Assembly (NCBI GenBank): GCA_022702705.1 | Contig: CM040422.1 | Location: 36,975,270 to 37,039,269 of the forward strand | Length of the DNA: 64,000 nucleotides | Source of the DNA: Papilionanthe hookeriana x Papilionanthe teres | Taxonomy: Eukaryota; Streptophyta; Magnoliopsida; Asparagales; Orchidaceae | Direction of reading: 5' to 3' | In this document: positions 58,201-64,000 of the stretch, in pieces | Position numbering within the stretch: position 1 is the stretch's first letter | Layout: every line of letters begins with the position of its first letter | Translations under genes and position numbers: made by a program | The notes under the pieces: generated by a model | Seen by the model: the letters and a program-made list of their open reading frames with translations, nothing else | Database searches by the model: none | Told to the model about the DNA's origin: nothing

Positions 58201-61200
58201 AAATCAAAAAAAAATCAGAAAATTGTAAAAATTAATTCTCTGATTTCCTTGATATCAGAGAGATTTTTGAAAAATATAAAATTCATTTTTCAACCTATAT
58301 TTTATTTTTAAAATTAATTAGTACCCCAAAACTCAAAATAATTATAATAAAAAGAATATAATTCAAAAAATCACCAAAATTGGTCCAAGTGGTCCTCTGG
58401 TCATTAGGAATGTCCCATAATTTTCTTAAGGATAGAAACTTTCCCTTGGTCATATTATTAAATTTTCCTTGGAAATCCCTATTTTCCACTAAAAATAATT
58501 ACATAAATAAATTAAATACAGAAAAATCACATTTTCTCCTCTCATGTATTTATTGACATATGAGTGAAGTCACATAAAAATTTCAAGTTCATTTAAGCTC
58601 AATTTAGTGAATTATGAAATTATTAAGCTTGAAGGGCAAAATGGTAATTAAAATTTTAACCTTTAATTAAAACTTTAGGCTTAATAGAATTAAAGAGTAA
58701 AATATTTGATCCTAATCTGATTTGGATGATTGAAATTTAAATAATTAAAGGGTAGAAACCTACTAAACAATTTAAAAATAATTAAAATAAACCTTAATTA
58801 AATAATTGATTAAATTTGGAAGAATAATAAAATTGGAATTATTAAAATAGGGATATTATTAGGAAGAGATTTGTTCTTTAATTTAAGAATCCCTAAATTA
58901 ATCATCTCAATAATGTTTAATTCCTAATTGAAATGATAATCCAAATTTAAGATTTAAAATGCTAAAAGACTTAATCATTAAATTAAATTAAAGTTAAATT
59001 ATTTAAATTAAACCCTTTTAAAATTTCAATTAAATTAATACTTTAACAATTACAATTAAATCATCTTTAAAACATAAAAAAAACTAAAATATTAAATTTA
59101 AATTAAATTAAATTAAATTAAATTAAATTAAATTAAATTAAATCAAATTAAATCAAATTAAATCAAATTAAAATTAAATTAAATTAAATTAAATTAAATT
59201 AAATTAAATTAAATTAAATTAAATTAAATTAAATTAAATTAAATTAAATTAAATTAAATTAAATTAAATTAAATTAAATTAAATTAAATTAAATCATATC
59301 AAATCAAACTAAAATTGAATTAAATTAAATTAAATAATAGAATCAAGTTAAAATTAAAATCAAATCAAATTAAATTAAATTAAAATTAAAACTAAACCAA
59401 ATTAAATTAAATTAAAGTTAAATTAAATTGAATTAAAAATAACATCACCTAAGACATAAAGAAATTCAAAAATAAATATGAAGCAATTTGAACACTATTC
59501 CAAATTTAAACCCGTTAACTGAAATTAAATTAAATCACAAACCATTTGAACATCAATTTGCCCTCGAAAGCTTTTGTTGTCATAACTCCTAAACAGAACG
59601 ATAAATGAAATGTTACTTCCCTCATAAGATATTCAAATATCCTAGCTCACTGAGTAAGATAACAACAGAACTTGAATTCCCTGACGATTAATTCATTTGT
59701 ATAATTAAATTCATTTGGACGTAAAACAATTCTAGCAATATTGAAAAGATGTTTAAGATTCTTCTTAAGCACTTCCTCAATATGATAGGATATTTATAAG
59801 AACAATTGAACTTAATTGTTCTTTGATGAAGAAAATCATCCTCAAACCAAAACACAAGAACCTAGACGTCATAGGAAATGACTAAGCTATAGGATTAGGA
59901 ATTTGGTAGAAAACCATAACCCTTCCCTTAGCTTTACCTAGGAACTTGCTTAAATATTCTAAATTGTGTTTAAGTGCAGCTTGGGATGACGGGAAGACCC
60001 TCCAGGTACGCTTTTATTTTGTTGCAACTTATTTAATCGCATCGCACTTACTTTTCTTGCATGATAAACAATTGTTGCATGAAAACCCACACCTTCAGGA
60101 TAGTCCCTAAAACTGAAACCAAAACTAAATTAAAAGTCATTACAAGATAAAATTCACCGCCACAACATTTTAAAATATAAAACAACTCAAAATTTAATCA
60201 CAAACGTAACACAAAACTACAACTACAACTAAATTAAAACGTCTTGTTGGATGATCGGGAATACCTCGGATGATGTAACCTACGTGTTGCTAACGGGATT
60301 TCCCACGGTCTAAATGAAAGTGTGGAACTCATTCAGCTTGAGTTTAGCAAATTCATCCGGACTAAGTGAATCCGATAAAAATAACGATGCCAGAAGAATG
60401 GAACCGTGGGATCTTAACCGGTGTTGTTATAATCAACTTTAAGATTTGTTTTAATTAAAATATTAAAAAACACTTGGATTTTAAGATTTTCTCTAAACCA
60501 AAACACTTCTCTCATCCTTTGATTTCGACTTCTAAAACTAAACCTCTCGTAACAACAAGGAGCTCGGAGCATGGTGGGCGACACGACCATCGTCATCGAA
60601 GAAACTTCGAATCTACATCGACAAAACCATTCTTAGAATTAAACAACAATCCATAGGATTTCGAGGTAGTTTGCCTAGTGCAACATAAATCCTCAACTCT
60701 TCGTTAGGCATTTGCATAGCAAATTAAGCCCTAACCGGTCTTAGGATTCCGAGGTAGTCATCCGATATGACATAAACCCTCATATCTTCGAGGCTATTTG
60801 TGTGATCACATCATACGAATATAAGTCCTAATTAATTAAAATTGGCAAGATCAAAACATTAAATAAACATTAGGGCCTTCCTAAATTCAAGCCAAATAAT
60901 AGGATAGTCGGGAAATTACCGAAGTTCGCTTCGAATCTGTAATTTCTCCTACCTTTCTTCCTTTGAACTCCTAAAATAAAATATTCCAAACTTGATCCAT
61001 TCCCTATTGAAATTCCAAAATTCAATCCCTCGAAAACTTAAACTTTGAAATTCTTGAGAGCAGAATTACTGATTATTATCGAGAGTTTTCTTAGCTGACT
61101 CCCATCACTTAAGATGTAATTAACTATAGAGGCTTGCCCTTATAGGGAATTTTAAAAACCCAGGTAATATAAAACCTGTTTAATGTTTTCATATTAAGCA

Positions 61201-61470
61201 GGGGAATTTGTCGGCTTATAAAATTGGTTTGCAGACCAAACGGATGTCACAAATCTTTTAGTTTATCTAATCGAGCCCTATCATCAAGTAGTGTGTCTAT
61301 TCTTCGGGGTAGATACACGATTTGTGATGCGGTGCTCATTTATATAAACTATTCGGGATGTGAGATCAGTTTGATTTCATATCTTAAAATTTTCAAATTT
61401 AAAATTATTTTCAAAATCAAATACTACTTTTAAAATTATTTATTTAAATTAAATTAAAAATATGCCCACA
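55284..61470 (+). mobile_element. Solo LTR of the same family, opposite orientation, internally deleted
   Basis: It starts TGTTGACCTCATTTTTAATG, the reverse complement of the LTR right end, and ends AAATATGCCCACA, matching AAATATGCCGACA with one change. AGCAC flanks both sides. At 6.19 kb it is about 1.1-1.2 kb short. Near 57533 a deletion removes the part equivalent to about 29690-30940 of the inner 3' LTR, including the TATA motif and the leader frames; a second one of about 65 bp lies before the right end. No internal region is present, so it arose by LTR-LTR recombination. Confidence 0.93.
59095..59440. repeat. (AATTA)n microsatellite in the solo LTR
   Basis: The reverse complement of the TTTAA array of the other LTRs, longest here, with a nearly pure run at about 59170-59290. 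Confidence 0.95.
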
Positions 61471-61475
61471 AGCAC
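61471..61475. repeat. Target-site duplication AGCAC, right copy
   Basis: AGCAC follows the solo LTR end at 61470 and matches 55279-55283. Confidence 0.95.
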
Positions 61476-61849
61476 ATTTGGAGGTTGGTGTAGAACCACT
61501 CCGTGCACTTGGCACTGGTGACAGCTCTTGGCGACTTTCATACAGTCGGTCATCATTGAGGGCCAGTAGTACCCTAGTCTTTTAATTTTCATTTTCATTT
61601 TCATTTTCGGACCCGACTGATGAGCACCACAAAGTCCTGAATGCACTTCTTTGACAATTTCACGTGCCTCGGACCCGCTCAGGTATCTTAACCACATCTG
61701 ATCAAAAGACCTTCTGTATAATGTATTGTTTATTAATGCGTAAGACAGAGTTCTTTTCTTGATTTGTTGGGTTAATGACTTATCGTCTGGTAATTTACAT
61801 GTTTGCAGGTAGTCTATTAGCGGTTGACGCCAATCTTCTGTGCTTTACG
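61476..61849 (-). pseudogene. Outer integrase, N-terminal zinc domain
   Basis: The frame 61449-61697 shows the HHCC zinc finger: VHSGLCGAHQSG with both His, then RLGYYWPSMMTDC and CHQCQVHG with the Cys pair. Reading ends HQPPNVL at the solo LTR and resumes HPTIASWPF on the other side at 55283. A short (KM)n expansion (PKMKMKMKIKRL) comes from a CATTTT repeat at 61588-61607. The 61698-61849 stretch is the linker from the second RNase H, frameshifted. Confidence 0.85.
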
Positions 61850-62343
61850 TTATCGCCGCAACTCGATTCTTCCGCTTTTTGATTCTCGTATCATATCCAT
61901 GTCGAGCCGTGATAGGACCCGTCGTCCTTGAACCGACACTTCAACCGACTCATCTTGTAAGCGAGCAAATTCTTTCGCAAGGCGAGCTAGCGCATCCGTG
62001 AGAGCATTTTCTCTTCGGGGATCTTGTAGATTGTTACATTCGGAATTTGTTCCAACAGCTTCATGGCATACCGAAAGTATTGCTCGAGTCTTGGCTTTAA
62101 AATTCCGTATTGCCCTGCAACCTGCTGAATGATCAACTGAGAATCTCCGTAGATGTTGATGTCCGTTATTCTCATTTGAATGGTTAGTTCTAGTCCTGTT
62201 ATGAGGGCTTCGTATTCTGCCTCGTTGTTTGTGCACGGCTCTGTTAAGTTGTAGGAGTATCTTAACATCCCCCGCTCCGGCGTTATAAAGATTAGTCCAA
62301 TTCCAGCCTTACCGGGCACTATCGTTTGAAATTCTTTGTCTTT
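61850..62343 (-). pseudogene. Outer archaeal-type RNase H
   Basis: The frame 61987-62319 has GKAGIGLIFITPERGMLRYS, TEPCTNNEAEYEALITGLEL and ITDINIYGDSQLIIQQVAG: the Asp, Glu and Asp of an archaeal-type RNase H are visible, with the first Asp in YFDGASSA at 62344-62380. A frameshift at about 62010 moves the tail to the 61850-62236 frame (ALTDALARLAKEFARLQDES). Extra RNase H of this type in front of integrase defines the Tat lineage. Confidence 0.88.
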
Positions 62344-63071
62344 CTATGCTGAGGACGCTCCATCAAAGTATAGTTCCCAACGTCGATCATCAATGTCTTC
62401 TAGGCTCATTATCTGCTCGTCAGGCAAATCGTCGTCGAGAGGCGAATATGCCGGTAAAGGGTGTGCTGTAAGGAAGTCAGCTAGAACTTGTCCCTTTACG
62501 GCACGAAGAGGAACGAAAGTTATGTCAAATTGAAATAATATCATCAACCACCTGGCAAGTCTGCCAGAAAGTGTCGGTCAGGTCATCAAATATTGCAATG
62601 GGTTAAATTTCGAAATGAGGTTGATCTTATGAGAAAGCATGTAATGCCTGAGTTTCTTTGCGGCGAAGATCAGGGCCAAACAATGCTTCTCAATTGGAGG
62701 ATACTTTACTTCCGTCGGAATCAGACGAGGGCTTAAGTAGTAGAGAGCATTTTCTTTTCCCTCATCATCGACTCAAGCTAGCGAGGCTCCAAGGGAGTCG
62801 TCTGTAGCCACGGTATAAAGTATCAACGGTCTACCCTTGACCGGGGTCGCTAAGACAGAGGTGTCATTAAATATTTCTTAATGTCCTCGAAGGCCAGTTG
62901 GCATTTCTCTTCCCAAACGAATTTGGCATCCTTTTTAACTAATGCCGAGAAGGGCTGACACCTACCTGACAAGTTCTAGATAAAGCTTCGAAGATATGCC
63001 AGCTTCCCTTGAAATGATCGTAGCTGTTTTAAGGTTTTGGGAGGCGACATCTCTAAGATAGCTTTAATCTT
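62344..63071 (-). pseudogene. Outer RNase H (broken)
   Basis: The frame 62344-62547 carries the end of the Ty3-type RNase H (ILFQFDITFVPLRAVKGQVL, ADFLTAHPLPA) and the link to the second RNase H. From 62550 to 63071 the rest is readable only in pieces, with stops at about 62577, 62770 and 62975. It is collinear with 39660-40200 of the inner pol. Confidence 0.8.
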
Positions 63072-64000
63072 TTATGGATCAATTTCGATTCCACGATGTC
63101 GGACAACAAATCCTAAGAATTTCCTGGAGGTGACGTCGAAGGCGCATTTTAAGGGATTCATCTTAAGGTTATATTGCCTTAGTCGCTCGAAAACAATTCT
63201 AAAATCATACAGGTGATCTTCCTTCAGTTTGCTTTTGATGACCACATCATCCACGTAGCACTCAACTTGGTTGTGAATGAGATCATCAAAAATCTTTGTC
63301 ATTGCTCTTTGGTATGTTGCTCCTGCGTTCTTTAGTCCGAATGGCATTACTGTGTAGCAATACACTCCGATCGGCGTTCTGAAAGCTGTGAGCTTTTCGT
63401 CTTCTAGTGCCATATTTATCTTGTTGTATCCTGATGATCCATCCATGAATGAGAATATTTCATGTGTTGAAGCAATGTCGATCATCAGTTCTGGGATTGG
63501 TAGTGGAAATTCATCCTTTGGACATGCTTTATTTAAATCCTCGAAGTCTACGCGATTCCGATCCGACCATTTTTATTTCTAATCGGTACCATGTTGGCTA
63601 ACCAAGTAGGGTATTGTTCTTCACAGACAAATTTAGCGTCGATTAGCTTCTTAACTTCAGCTATTACTTGTTGTTCAATTTCTAGACGCATTCTTCTGGG
63701 AGCTTGTCTGACTGGAACACAAGTAGGGTCTACTCCTAACTTGTGAACTGCGACTTCTGGAGCTAATCCTGGCATTTCGTCATAACTCCAAGCAAAACAG
63801 TCCTTGAATTCCATTAATAGCTTGATCATTTCCTCGGAATCTTCTTTATTGAGTAAGGAGCTAACAAAGGTTGGCCTAGGCTCTTCGCCAGTACCTAAGT
63901 TAACTTCCATTAACTCGTCTATTGTAGATTTGATTTCTTCTTCGAACTCTGGTGGAGCGTCTCCAATTTGTAGATCTTCAAGATCTTCTGTAGTTTCCAA
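63072..64000 (-). pseudogene. Outer reverse transcriptase (partial, runs off the window)
   Basis: The frame 63072-63485 shows FSFMDGSSGYNKINM, VMPFGLKNAGATYQRAM and the catalytic box YVDDVVIKS (about 63240-63266, both Asp present), then FLGFVVRHRGIEIDP before a stop. The frame 63548-64000 gives the upstream part, FVCEEQYPTWLANMVPIRNK with the preceding linker, and is open to the window edge. A frameshift near 63540 separates them. It matches the inner pol frame 40170-41130 closely. Confidence 0.9.

Larger units (their letters stand above)
12325..64000 (-). mobile_element. Outer Tat/Ogre-type retrotransposon carrying ALKBH ORF3 (partial, interrupted twice)
   Basis: Its visible parts are the 3' LTR 12325-19745, internal sequence 19746-25762, then after the inner element 53648-55283, then after a solo LTR 61471-64000, where it leaves the window inside the RT gene. 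The pieces join in frame: ORF3 runs from 53648 to 25762 and integrase from 61471 to 55283. The archaeal-type second RNase H between RNase H and integrase is the mark of the Tat lineage. gag, protease, primer-binding site and the 5' LTR should lie to the right of 64000. The left flank is GCATC (12320-12324), so the far end should be followed by GCATC. Confidence 0.9.

Overview
The window is repeat-filled DNA from a flowering plant, most likely a eudicot; the species cannot be told from the sequence. I see no convincing host gene and no tRNA or rRNA gene. It is a nest of retrotransposons stacked by successive insertion, set in AT-rich intergenic DNA.

Layout. (1) 1-1180 is AT-rich DNA with a 79-bp tandem repeat. 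(2) 1185-4860 is a decayed plant L1-type LINE on the + strand (DUF4283/zinc-knuckle ORF1, endonuclease and reverse transcriptase ORF2). (3) 4925-12324 holds two related LTR-like non-coding repeats and, on the - strand, remains of a Ty3/Gypsy Athila-type pol (RNase H and integrase). (4) At 12325 the Athila remnant is cut, in its first RNase H catalytic Asp codon, by a very large Ty3/Gypsy element of the Tat/Ogre type on the - strand (the 'outer' element). It runs off the right edge at 64000. (5) A second copy of the same family (the 'inner' element, 25763-53647, 27.9 kb, - strand) has inserted into ORF3 of the outer copy. It has LTRs of about 7.25 and 7.31 kb and a perfect 5-bp target-site duplication (ATCTG). 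(6) A solo LTR of the family (55284-61470, opposite orientation, duplication AGCAC) interrupts the outer integrase gene.

Gene order of the family, read on the - strand: LTR, primer-binding site like the one described for Ogre (tRNA-Arg type), coiled-coil and gag region, zinc knuckle, protease, reverse transcriptase, RNase H, a second archaeal-type RNase H, integrase, then a separate ORF3, a long tandem array of hairpin-forming repeats, and the 3' LTR. ORF3 is the main find. After an unfamiliar basic N-terminal part it carries an AlkB-like 2OG-Fe(II) dioxygenase domain of the plant ALKBH9/ALKBH10 type, a group that includes N6-methyladenosine RNA erasers. It lies where retroviruses carry env, and in both copies it is preceded by a well-formed 3' splice acceptor. 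This suggests a retrotransposon that captured a host RNA demethylase and expresses it from a spliced mRNA.

The 3' hairpin arrays are the second find. In the outer copy roughly 120 subunits of about 32 bp keep a constant 10-nt loop while the flanking 5-bp stems change in a compensatory way. In the inner copy an unrelated 83-bp repeat, also hairpin-forming, occupies the same place.

Both visible copies are dead: stops, frameshifts, RT YVDN and an integrase Asp-to-Asn change in the inner element, and insertions in the outer one. Boundaries, duplications, stems and motif codons were read by eye; no alignment or database search was run.
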